DNA from: an uncultured Collinsella sp.
Lineage (GTDB): Bacteria > Actinomycetota > Coriobacteriia > Coriobacteriales > Coriobacteriaceae
Direction: 5' to 3'
Length of the DNA: 7,857 nt
Assembly (NCBI GenBank): GCA_900551635.1
Contig: URWQ01000057.1
Span: 1-7,857, forward strand
Shown here in pieces: positions 1 through 6,411 of the stretch. A program made the translations under genes and the position numbers. Under the pieces are notes generated by a model. That model ran no database searches, was not told the DNA's origin, and saw only the letters and a program-made list of their open reading frames with translations. How positions within the stretch are numbered: position 1 is the first letter of the stretch; each line of letters opens with the position of its first letter.

Positions 1-535
1 GCAGTCCACCGTTGCCATCATCTTGGGCATCCTGCTCGCCGTGGCTATCGTTGCCATCCTGTATTGGTTCTTTGGCACCGAGATCGGCTCGGCGCTGCGA
101 GCCACCGGCAACAACGAGTACATGATCCGCGCTCTGGGCGTCAACACCAACTCCACCAAGATGATCGCCCTCGTGCTCTCCAACGCCCTCATCGGCCTTT
201 CGGGCGCGCTCATCTGCCAGAGCCAAAAGTATGCCGACATTGGTATGGGCACCGGCGCCATCGTTATCGGTCTTGCCGCCATTGTTATCGGTGAGGTGCT
301 CGGCCGTCTGCTGCCCGGCGGCCTCACGCAGTTTAGCGTTCGCCTGGCCTCTGCCGTCTTTGGCTCCGTGGTGTACTTCCTCATCCGCGCCATCGTGCTG
401 CAGTTGGGCATGGACGCCAACGACATGAAGCTGCTCTCCGCCGTGATTGTCGCTGTGGCCCTGTGCGTGCCCGTGGTTTGGGAGCGCTATAAGCTCCGCA
501 GCTCCTACACGAAGGGGGATGAGGCAGATGCTTAA
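1..535 (+). CDS. ABC transporter permease, TrpXYZ-like class (COG4120-like), 5' partial
   Basis: This is the membrane subunit of an ABC importer, read in frame from base 2 to the TAA at 533-535; the N-terminal part lies off the left edge. About 177 residues are visible. They form several hydrophobic segments: residues about 3-24, a pair around 50-95 separated by a short loop, and two more near the C-terminus, ending in a basic, cytoplasmic-looking tail. The stretch GSALRATGNNEYMIRALGVN followed by a Gly-rich AIVIGLAAIVIGE segment is typical of the uncharacterised permease family paired with COG1101 ATPases and COG2984 binding proteins. Some members of that group import tryptophan or tyrosine. 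The stop codon overlaps the start of the ATPase gene by 8 bases, so the two are translationally coupled. The substrate cannot be read from the sequence. The 5' truncation is due to the window edge, not gene decay. Confidence 0.85.
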   Translation, partial: QSTVAIILGILLAVAIVAILYWFFGTEIGSALRATGNNEYMIRALGVNTNSTKMIALVLSNALIGLSGALICQSQKYADIGMGTGAIVIGLAAIVIGEVLGRLLPGGLTQFSVRLASAVFGSVVYFLIRAIVLQLGMDANDMKLLSAVIVAVALCVPVVWERYKLRSSYTKGDEADA

Positions 536-1322
536 GCTCTCGCACGTCAAGAAGACCTTTAACAAGGGCACCGTCACCGAGAAGCGCGCGCTCACCGGCG
601 TCGACCTCACCCTGAATGACGGCGACTTTGTAACCGTGATCGGCGGCAACGGCGCCGGCAAGTCCACGCTGCTCAACATGATCGCCGGCGTGTACCCGCT
701 CGATTCGGGCGTTATTGAGCTCGACGGCACCGACATCTCGCGCCTGAGCGAGTCGCAGCGCGCCAAGTACCTGGGCCGCGTGTTTCAGGACCCCATGCGC
801 GGTACCGCTGCCGACATGCAGATCGCCGAGAACCTGGCCCTCGCCAAGCGTCGCGGCCAGCGTCGCGGCCTTTCGTGGGGCGTCACCAAGGCCGAGAAAG
901 ATGAGTACGTCGAGCTGCTCAAGCGCCTGGACCTTGGTCTGGACACGCGTCTCAACGCCAAGGTCGGCCTGCTCTCGGGTGGCCAGCGCCAGGCACTCAC
1001 CCTGCTGATGGCCACGCTCACCAGGCCGCGCCTGCTGCTGCTCGACGAGCACACCGCGGCCCTCGACCCCAAGACGGCCTCTAAGGTGCTTAACCTGACC
1101 GAGGAGATCGTCGACGAGAACCACCTGACCACGCTCATGGTCACGCACAACATGAACGACGCCATCCGTCTGGGCAACCGTCTGATCATGATGCACGAAG
1201 GCCACGTGATCTACGACGTGGCGGGCGATGAGAAGAAGTCGCTCACCGTAGCCGACCTGCTGCAGAAGTTCGAGGAGGTCTCGGGAGGCGAGCTCGCCAA
1301 CGACCGCATGCTGCTGAGCTAA
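528..1322 (+). CDS. ABC transporter ATP-binding protein (COG1101-like)
   Basis: This 264-residue protein is the nucleotide-binding subunit that powers the preceding permease from the cytoplasmic face. All ABC motifs are intact: Walker A GGNGAGKS at 39-46, Q-loop Gln87 in VFQDP, signature LSGGQ at 149-153, Walker B LLLLDE at 169-174 with catalytic Glu174, a D-loop at ALDP, and switch His207 in VTHN. The sequence LLLLDEHTAALDPKTA is characteristic of the ATPases in TrpXYZ-like systems. I chose ATG 528 because AAGGGGG at 512-518 sits 9 bases upstream. An in-frame ATG at 519 abuts that site too closely, and a GTG at 447 would put 27 extra residues inside the permease gene. The gene overlaps the permease stop and is probably the last of its operon, because two hairpins follow it directly. 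The length is normal for the family. The transported substrate is unknown. Confidence 0.9.
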   Translation: MLKLSHVKKTFNKGTVTEKRALTGVDLTLNDGDFVTVIGGNGAGKSTLLNMIAGVYPLDSGVIELDGTDISRLSESQRAKYLGRVFQDPMRGTAADMQIAENLALAKRRGQRRGLSWGVTKAEKDEYVELLKRLDLGLDTRLNAKVGLLSGGQRQALTLLMATLTRPRLLLLDEHTAALDPKTASKVLNLTEEIVDENHLTTLMVTHNMNDAIRLGNRLIMMHEGHVIYDVAGDEKKSLTVADLLQKFEEVSGGELANDRMLLS

Positions 1323-1361
1323 AACCTGCCAAAAAGGGACAGGTTTATTTTGGTAGGTTTT
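1321..1361 (+). terminator. Hairpin at the end of the ABC operon, GGGACAG element copy 1
   Basis: The arms at 1321-1334 (AAAACCTGCCAAAA) and 1348-1361 (TTTTGGTAGGTTTT) pair over 14 bp with a single G-U. The 13-base loop contains GGGACAGG. The left arm overlaps the ATPase stop codon and the right arm ends in four Ts, so a terminator role is plausible. A competing 7-bp hairpin (AAACCTG 1322-1328 with CAGGTTT 1340-1346) uses the same left arm. Confidence 0.65.
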
Positions 1362-1376
1362 ATCTGCGCAAACGTC

Positions 1377-1416
1377 AAAACCGCCGCAAAGGGACAGACG
1401 CCCTTGCGGCGGTTTT
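1377..1416 (+). terminator. Second tandem hairpin, GGGACAG element copy 2
   Basis: The left arm at 1377-1393 (AAAACCGCCGCAA, one bulged A at 1390, then GGG) pairs with 1401-1416 (CCC then TTGCGGCGGTTTT), giving a GC-rich 16-bp stem and a 7-base loop. The right arm ends in TTTT. The stem strength and the position 15 bases after the previous hairpin fit a strong intrinsic terminator. As in copy 1, the GGGACAG string runs from the inner stem into the loop. Confidence 0.75.
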
Positions 1417-1435
1417 CGCATATTATGTCGATAAT
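1404..1435 (+). promoter_or_regulatory. Possible promoter of the 5'-nucleotidase gene with a small palindrome
   Basis: An AT-rich island follows the second hairpin. GATAAT at 1430-1435 or TATTAT at 1421-1426 could serve as a -10 box, with TTGCGG at 1404-1409 as a poor -35 at 20 or 11 bases respectively; neither spacing is ideal. The -10 region also contains ATTAT-GTCG-ATAAT (1422-1435), an inverted repeat that could be an operator. The call rests on position and base composition only. Confidence 0.25.
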
Positions 1436-1480
1436 CCGATATTCAACCAGACATTCTGGCTAAGGACTAAGGAAACTGCC

Positions 1481-3505
1481 ATGAAAAGACTCCCCCGCTT
1501 TGCGTTGGCCGCCGCGTTGTTTGCCGGCGCGCTCGCAGGCATCCCAAGCCTCGCTTTCGCGGGAAACCTGCCCGCCGCTATTGACGGCTCCGTGGCCGTC
1601 ATGCACACCAACGATATCCACGGCAGCTACAAGTACAGCTACAACGCAAGCAAGGGCACCGGCACTGTGGGCTTTGACGGACTGGCGGTTCTCTATAGCG
1701 CCCAAAGCAGCGTCCCCGATCTTTTGCTCGATGCGGGCGACACCTTCCACGGACAGTCCTTCGCCACCATGAGCGAGGGCAAGAGCATCGCCGAGCTCAT
1801 GGACACCTTCTACGCCGACGGCTACGACGCGACCACGCCAGGCAACCACGACTGGAGCTACGGTGCGGACAAACTCCGCACCATGACCGGCTACAGCACC
1901 ACCGGCACGCCCTTCGCCATGCTCTGCGCGAACGCGAAGTCTACGAGCGGCGTATGGAGCTCGAGCATCACGAAGACGCTCGATCGCACCTGGGAGGATA
2001 GCGAAGATCACTCCACATTCGACTACAAAATCAAGGTCGGCGTCGTGGGTGCCATGGATGAGTCGCTAGGTTCCTCGCTGCGCGCGGACCTGGTCGCGGG
2101 CACCAGCTTCTCGAGTGCCGCGAACGCCATCAATACCGAGGCAGAGCAGCTGCGCAGGGAGGGCTGCGATGTTGTTGTGTGTATCGCGCACACGCTCGAC
2201 GCCAAGACCTTTGCCACGCGACTCCGTGGCGTCGATGCCCTTATCGCAGGCCACGAGCACATCAACCTTAACGAGAAGGTGACGGGAGCCGACGGCAAGA
2301 CAATCCACGTTGTCGAGGCGGGCAGTGCCTTTGCCGAGGTGGGACTGCTTTCCATTCCGTACAAATACGACACGAATGGCACCGAGACGACCGACGATGA
2401 CACGGTCACGGTCCCTGCAGACGACAGCAACGAGAAGCTCTACACCGCCAAGAACGTCAACGACCTTTTGGCAGACCCCGACAAGGGCTCCGACTACCAA
2501 AGCCGCCTTGAAGCCGTCCGCAACAAGATCAAGCCGCTCGACGAGGACTTTGAAAACGAATCGAACAAGGTGCTCGGCACATCCACCACCAACTATTTCT
2601 ACGGCGAGGACGCCGCAGGCACGCATGGTTGGGAAATGGTGCGCACCACCGATTTCCGTCCCAGCAAGGAGGGCGACACCACCAAGGCCCAGACCATCGG
2701 CCACGTGATTTGCGGCTCTTATCTTGCCCTGACGGGCGCGGACCTCGCTATCGAAAACGCTGGCGGCATCCGCGGCGGCATCGCGGCGGGCAACGTGACC
2801 GCTGGCAACGTCATCGCCATCTCGCCCTACGGCAACACCGTGGAGACCTGGACCATGACCGGCGCGGACTTCCTCGCAGCGCTCGAGCACTCGCTACAAA
2901 TCAGCGACGATTGCAACGACAGCTACGAGCTTCAGCAGGCTTATGTGGCGGCCGGTCACACCGAGCAGGAGGCGCAAGACAAGTACAAGTGGCGCGATGA
3001 CTCTGGCAGCGTTCTCTCCTTTGGCGGCATCAACGTGACGATTGATTGGACGCAGCCCGAAGGCAAGCGCATTGTGAGTGCCACACTCACCAAAGACGGC
3101 AGCACGCTCGACCCCGCCAAGACCTATACCGTCGCCACCAACAACTACATCATTACCAACACGACCGACTTTCCCACCTTTGCACACGCCACCAAGTACA
3201 CCGAGTGGGGCACGTGCGAGGCGGCGCTGAGGGCGCTGATTGGGCAGAACGGCTGGGAGAGCAAGATGGCCGGGCTCGCCGGCACCATCAGCTTCGGCTC
3301 CGTAGCCGTGGACCCCACGCCCACACCGGCCCCGACGCCTAAGCCCTCGCCTAAGACGGACACGACGACCACGAAGGTCAGCACCAAGAAGACGAGCGGT
3401 AAGCTCGCCGCAACGGGAGACCGCACGCTGGCAGTAGTTGGCGCGTGCCTTATCGGCGGCATCATCGTCATCATCCTCGGCATTATCTGGAAGCGTCGAC
3501 GCTAA
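1481..3505 (+). CDS. Secreted, cell-wall-anchored 5'-nucleotidase/2',3'-cyclic phosphodiesterase family protein
   Basis: This 674-residue surface enzyme probably removes phosphate from extracellular nucleotides. Residues 1-27 form a signal peptide (basic MKRLPR, a hydrophobic core, likely cleavage after LAFA). The metallophosphatase domain shows Asp45 and His47 in NDIHG, Asp87 in DAGDTFHG, GNHD at 121-124 and GHEH at 257-260. The C-terminal nucleotide-binding domain shows NAGGIRGG at 426-433 followed by SPYGNTVE. A Pro/Thr/Lys-rich linker (about 611-641) leads to LAATG at 642-646, a hydrophobic helix and a KRRR tail, which is a complete sortase sorting signal. AAGGA at 1469-1473 lies 7 bases before the ATG. 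The usual GGDG-like loop near the end reads NTTDF (560-564). The gene stands alone between hairpins, so it is probably monocistronic. The family is certain; the exact substrate (AMP, UDP-sugars or cyclic nucleotides) is not. Confidence 0.92.
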   Translation: MKRLPRFALAAALFAGALAGIPSLAFAGNLPAAIDGSVAVMHTNDIHGSYKYSYNASKGTGTVGFDGLAVLYSAQSSVPDLLLDAGDTFHGQSFATMSEGKSIAELMDTFYADGYDATTPGNHDWSYGADKLRTMTGYSTTGTPFAMLCANAKSTSGVWSSSITKTLDRTWEDSEDHSTFDYKIKVGVVGAMDESLGSSLRADLVAGTSFSSAANAINTEAEQLRREGCDVVVCIAHTLDAKTFATRLRGVDALIAGHEHINLNEKVTGADGKTIHVVEAGSAFAEVGLLSIPYKYDTNGTETTDDDTVTVPADDSNEKLYTAKNVNDLLADPDKGSDYQSRLEAVRNKIKPLDEDFENESNKVLGTSTTNYFYGEDAAGTHGWEMVRTTDFRPSKEGDTTKAQTIGHVICGSYLALTGADLAIENAGGIRGGIAAGNVTAGNVIAISPYGNTVETWTMTGADFLAALEHSLQISDDCNDSYELQQAYVAAGHTEQEAQDKYKWRDDSGSVLSFGGINVTIDWTQPEGKRIVSATLTKDGSTLDPAKTYTVATNNYIITNTTDFPTFAHATKYTEWGTCEAALRALIGQNGWESKMAGLAGTISFGSVAVDPTPTPAPTPKPSPKTDTTTTKVSTKKTSGKLAATGDRTLAVVGACLIGGIIVIILGIIWKRRR

Positions 3506-3556
3506 GCTACACCGCCGGGCCTTGCAGCCCCGCCGCGTAAACCTTATATCGAGCAC

Positions 3557-3590
3557 AGAAGCCCGTCTGAATTTGATCGGACGGGCTTCT
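3557..3590 (+). terminator. Terminator hairpin after the 5'-nucleotidase gene
   Basis: AGAAGCCCGTC (3557-3567) pairs perfectly with GACGGGCTTCT (3580-3590) over 11 bp around a 12-base loop, 52 bases after the stop codon. The T-run is short (TTCTT), so termination may be incomplete. Unlike the other three hairpins here, it has no GGGACAG string. Confidence 0.7.
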
Positions 3591-3603
3591 TGGTGGGTAT
3601 CAT
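3573..3603 (+). promoter_or_regulatory. Possible promoter of the MscS-type channel gene
   Basis: TATCAT at 3598-3603 matches the -10 consensus at five of six bases. TTGATC at 3573-3578, inside the preceding terminator hairpin, could be the -35 with a long 19-base spacer. The -10 lies within GGTATCATGGTT (3596-3607), a string that recurs almost unchanged before the next operon. The predicted leader would be roughly 25 bases. Confidence 0.35.
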
Positions 3604-3634
3604 GGTTGGACGATCATTAGGAGGTTTTCCCTAC

Positions 3635-4402
3635 ATGGAATTGTTTGAGCCGATTCTTCATTTCTTTGAGCAACGGTGGGTCCACAACATCATCTGGGCC
3701 GTCATCTTGGCGATAGGCACCGCCGTCGCCGCCAAGGTCGTATCCAAGACCCTGAACCATCTGCTTAACCGAGACGATAACCCGCTACCGGCATCGAGTA
3801 TCTTCATCAACATCGCGCGCGCCGTCATCTGGATGATCGGCGGCAGCTTTATCCTCGACAACTGTTTTGGCATTAATGCAAACGCGCTCGTCGCCGCTCT
3901 TGGCGTCGGCGGCATCGCCATCTCCCTGGGTTTCCAGGACACGCTCTCAAACCTTATCGGCGGCATGCAAGTGACCTTTATGGGCATCATCAAGCCCGGC
4001 GACAATATCGAGGTCGGCGGTGTGTCGGGCGTGGTCCAAGACATCACTTGGCGCCATACAACGATTGAGGATGCCTGTGGACAGACCATCATTGTGCCCA
4101 ACTCCAACATCTCCAAGAACACGCTCGTGCATTTGATGCCCTTTGGACGCGTGGCCGTGCCCGTTGCCGTAAAGGACACGTCTAAGTGGGCTTCCCTTGA
4201 CGCGCTGGCAGACGAGCTCACGAGCGCAACCAAAACGGCCGTCTCGCCCATCTCGGGCTTTGACAAAGAGCCCTACGTGCTCTTTAGCGAAATCGGCGAC
4301 TTTGGCATCAAAGGAAAGATCATCTTTATCGTCAGTGACGACAGCACTACTTTCACGGCAGCCGACGCCTGCATCCGCGCCATCGCCCCCATCATTGCCT
4401 AA
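3635..4402 (+). CDS. Small-conductance mechanosensitive channel, MscS family
   Basis: This 255-residue membrane protein probably opens under membrane tension to release solutes during osmotic downshock. Hydrophobic segments lie at about 18-36 and 56-74. They are followed by the pore-lining helix, whose Gly/Ala pattern ALVAALGVGGIAISLGFQD (84-102) leads into TLSNLIGGM; this is the signature of MscS TM3. The beta-domain after it contains KPGDNIEVGGVSGVVQDI and IIVPNSNI, also family hallmarks, and a shortened alpha/beta C-terminal region completes the protein. It is slightly shorter than E. coli MscS (286 residues). ATG 3635 is chosen because AGGAGG at 3619-3624 is 10 bases upstream. In-frame starts at 3590 and 3602 would begin inside or beside the terminator and promoter. 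The gene appears monocistronic, with hairpins on both sides. The family call is firm; ion selectivity cannot be predicted. Confidence 0.92.
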   Translation: MELFEPILHFFEQRWVHNIIWAVILAIGTAVAAKVVSKTLNHLLNRDDNPLPASSIFINIARAVIWMIGGSFILDNCFGINANALVAALGVGGIAISLGFQDTLSNLIGGMQVTFMGIIKPGDNIEVGGVSGVVQDITWRHTTIEDACGQTIIVPNSNISKNTLVHLMPFGRVAVPVAVKDTSKWASLDALADELTSATKTAVSPISGFDKEPYVLFSEIGDFGIKGKIIFIVSDDSTTFTAADACIRAIAPIIA

Positions 4403-4439
4403 ACCACCACAAAGGGGACAGGCACCTTTGTTGTGGTTT
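4401..4439 (+). terminator. Hairpin after the MscS gene, GGGACAG element copy 3
   Basis: Arms 4401-4415 and 4425-4439 pair over 15 bp with one C-T mismatch (4408/4432), leaving the loop GGACAGGCA. The left arm overlaps the stop codon and the right arm ends in TTTT. The inner part reads AAAGGGGACAGGCACCTTT, a small self-complementary core shared in outline with the two hairpins at 1321-1416. Confidence 0.75.
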
Positions 4440-4467
4440 TCATTCGTGGTACCATGGTTCATATAGT
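4428..4467 (+). promoter_or_regulatory. Possible promoter of the BMP-metallophosphoesterase operon
   Basis: Two arrangements are possible. TATAGT at 4462-4467 has TTCATT (4439-4444) 17 bases upstream. Alternatively, TACCAT at 4450-4455 has TTGTTG (4428-4433, in the terminator arm) 16 bases upstream. The second lies in GGTACCATGGTT (4448-4459), which matches the string before the MscS gene at 11 of 12 bases. GTTTAAAC (4469-4476), a perfect 8-base palindrome, lies just downstream. Confidence 0.35.
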
Positions 4468-4494
4468 TGTTTAAACGACTAAGGGAGCAACATC

Positions 4495-6411
4495 ATGGAA
4501 GAGGCCTACCGTCAAGCACGCAAGCGCGGCGAGCAAGGACGTCGACGCGCCATTAGTCAAAGCGAGTATCCGTACCTCACGGACCTCGATAGCTTGGTTG
4601 CCCAGCTCCCCTTAGGCCAGCGAGAGAATGTCGGCCTGAGAGACATTCCGCTCGAAATGGTCGTCGGTACGGTTACCAAGGGCCGTCAGTCCGCCTTTTC
4701 ATGCAACTTTATGCCCCTACTGCCGTTTGGCACCGAGTTCGCCCGCAAGTGGTCCAACCTCTACGACATCCAGGTAACCGAGGGTTATCGCGACCCCATC
4801 ATCGTCACCGAGTTCATGCATCGGTTCTATGTCCAGGAAGGCAACAAACGCGTCAGTGTCCTCAAATTCCTGGACGCCCCGACGGTTTCGGCCAAGGTCA
4901 CCCGTCTCTACCCCGGCACATGGGATTCCGTCGAAAGCCGCCTGTACGGCGAGTTCTGCGCGTTTTGGCGCGCCTGCCCCCTATACGAGATCGAGTTCTC
5001 GCGTGAGGGAAGCTACGAGACGCTCGCCAAGATGCTCGGTCAGAACCTTATCGAAAAATGGCCGCAGAAAAAGGTCGACTACCTGCGCCACACCTTCCTG
5101 CTCTTTAAGCGCGCCTACCTTCGCGCAGGCGGCGACCACCTGGACATTACGCCCGCCGACGCCATGCTCGTCTACCTCAATGTGTACAACCAGGACCGCC
5201 TGCTGGATACGCCAACGGATATCGTCGTAAACCGCCTGTGCAAGATCTGGCGCGAGCTGGTCATTGCCGGCAAAAATGACGAGGACAAGGTCGATCTCGT
5301 CGAAGCACCGAGCGTCGACGAGGAGGAGACGCCCGCCAAGTCCACCTCTGGCGTGCTCAACTTCTTTATGGGCAAGACCGTCTACTCGACGGCCAACCCC
5401 CTGCGCATCGCCTTTATCCATGAGTTCCCCTGTGCGACGTCGAGCTGGGACAGCCTGCACGACCAAGGGCGTCAGTATCTCGATGAGCACTTTGGCGGTA
5501 TCGTGCGCACCGAGGCGTTCGAGGACTGTCACGATCCGGATGTGTTCTACGCCGCCGTGGAAACGGCTGTCAAACATGGAGCAAACGTCATCTTCTCGAC
5601 CTCGCACCGCCTGATGGAATACACGCTCAGGGCTGCCGTTGAGTATCCCCGGGTTCGGTTCCTCAACTGCTCTATCGGCCTTCCCCATCAAAGCGTACGC
5701 TCGTACTTTGGCAAGATGTACGAGGCCAAGTTTCTGCTGGGCGCCCTTGCGGCCAGCATGGCGGACAACCACCGCATCGGTTACCACGCGTCGGTCTTCG
5801 CCTCGGGCGCACTCAGCGAGATCAACGCCTTTGCGATTGGCGCCTCGCTGCTCGACCCGCGCGCGCAGGTCATCCTCACCTGGGGCGATGTTCCCGCCGG
5901 TGGTCTTGCCGAAGCCATGTGCCGCGAAGGCGTAAGCGTCATGACCGGCGCTGACATGTCAAAGTCGCTCGAAGACCCAACGGCCTACGGGCTTCACCGC
6001 TTGGTCGACGGCAAAGTCACCGGCATCGCCATGCCCGTATGGAACTGGGGCCGTTACTACGAGCTCATCGTTCGCAGCCTTCTTCACGGCACGTGGGACG
6101 AGACCAGCGACGACAACCAAGTGCGCGCTGTCAACTACTGGTATGGCATGAGCTCCGGCGTTATCGACATCCGTTACGCTCCGGGCCTACCCTACCAAAC
6201 GCGCAAACTCGTGCAGTTGCTCCGCAACGGCATTGTTGAGGGATCCATCAACCCCTTTGGCGGCGAGCTCCACAGCCAGAACGGCGTGGTACAGATCGAA
6301 GGCTTCCCTCCGCCGCCGAGCACGCAGATTGTCGAGATGAATTGGCTGGCGGACAACGTGGTAGGCACCATTCCGCAGCTCGACGATGAGCCGAAAGTCC
6401 CTGCCCTATGA
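4495..6411 (+). CDS. Cytoplasmic BMP-family ligand-binding protein with an N-terminal ParB/sulfiredoxin-like domain
   Basis: This 638-residue protein has three regions. Residues about 40-135 contain IPLEMVVGT, then DPIIVTEFMHRFYVQEGNKRVSVLKFL; the EGNKRVSV core (115-122) resembles the G-x-x-R nucleotide-binding box of ParB/Srx folds. Residues about 140-260 look mostly helical and end in an acidic linker (about 262-280). From about 301, NPLRIAFIHEF, a region with WDSLHDQGR, NVIFSTSHRLMEYTL, YEAKFLLGALAASM and EINAFAIGASLLDP follow the pattern of the BMP/PnrA family, which binds purine nucleosides in known cases. The N-terminus (MEEAYRQARKRGEQG) is charged, with no signal peptide or lipobox, so the protein should be cytoplasmic, and no transporter subunits are adjacent. 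AAGGGAG at 4481-4487 is 7 bases before the ATG. Databases are likely to call it an ABC substrate-binding protein, which I doubt. The BMP assignment is strong, the ParB-like one moderate, and the function unknown. Confidence 0.8.
   Translation: MEEAYRQARKRGEQGRRRAISQSEYPYLTDLDSLVAQLPLGQRENVGLRDIPLEMVVGTVTKGRQSAFSCNFMPLLPFGTEFARKWSNLYDIQVTEGYRDPIIVTEFMHRFYVQEGNKRVSVLKFLDAPTVSAKVTRLYPGTWDSVESRLYGEFCAFWRACPLYEIEFSREGSYETLAKMLGQNLIEKWPQKKVDYLRHTFLLFKRAYLRAGGDHLDITPADAMLVYLNVYNQDRLLDTPTDIVVNRLCKIWRELVIAGKNDEDKVDLVEAPSVDEEETPAKSTSGVLNFFMGKTVYSTANPLRIAFIHEFPCATSSWDSLHDQGRQYLDEHFGGIVRTEAFEDCHDPDVFYAAVETAVKHGANVIFSTSHRLMEYTLRAAVEYPRVRFLNCSIGLPHQSVRSYFGKMYEAKFLLGALAASMADNHRIGYHASVFASGALSEINAFAIGASLLDPRAQVILTWGDVPAGGLAEAMCREGVSVMTGADMSKSLEDPTAYGLHRLVDGKVTGIAMPVWNWGRYYELIVRSLLHGTWDETSDDNQVRAVNYWYGMSSGVIDIRYAPGLPYQTRKLVQLLRNGIVEGSINPFGGELHSQNGVVQIEGFPPPPSTQIVEMNWLADNVVGTIPQLDDEPKVPAL

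Noticed and set aside
447..527. GTG start giving the ABC ATPase 27 extra N-terminal residues
   Set aside because: The extension is the permease gene read in another frame; ATG 528 has a well-spaced AAGGGGG and gives the normal family N-terminus MLKLSHVKK.
1321..1416. Tandem hairpins considered as a CRISPR-like or riboswitch structure
   Set aside because: Only two units with differing stems and no regular spacers; they follow a stop codon, and nothing resembles a known aptamer.
381..1421. A 346-codon open frame on the - strand opposite the ABC ATPase gene
   Set aside because: It lies antisense to a gene with all ABC motifs and shows no recognisable domain; long antisense frames are expected in GC-rich codon usage.
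3590..3634. In-frame TTG 3590 or ATG 3602 start for the MscS gene
   Set aside because: These lie in or beside the terminator and promoter region, without a ribosome site, whereas ATG 3635 follows AGGAGG at 10 bases.
4981..5787. A 268-codon open frame on the - strand inside the BMP fusion gene
   Set aside because: It is antisense to well-conserved BMP domain coding sequence, has low-complexity shadow composition and no domain or ribosome site.
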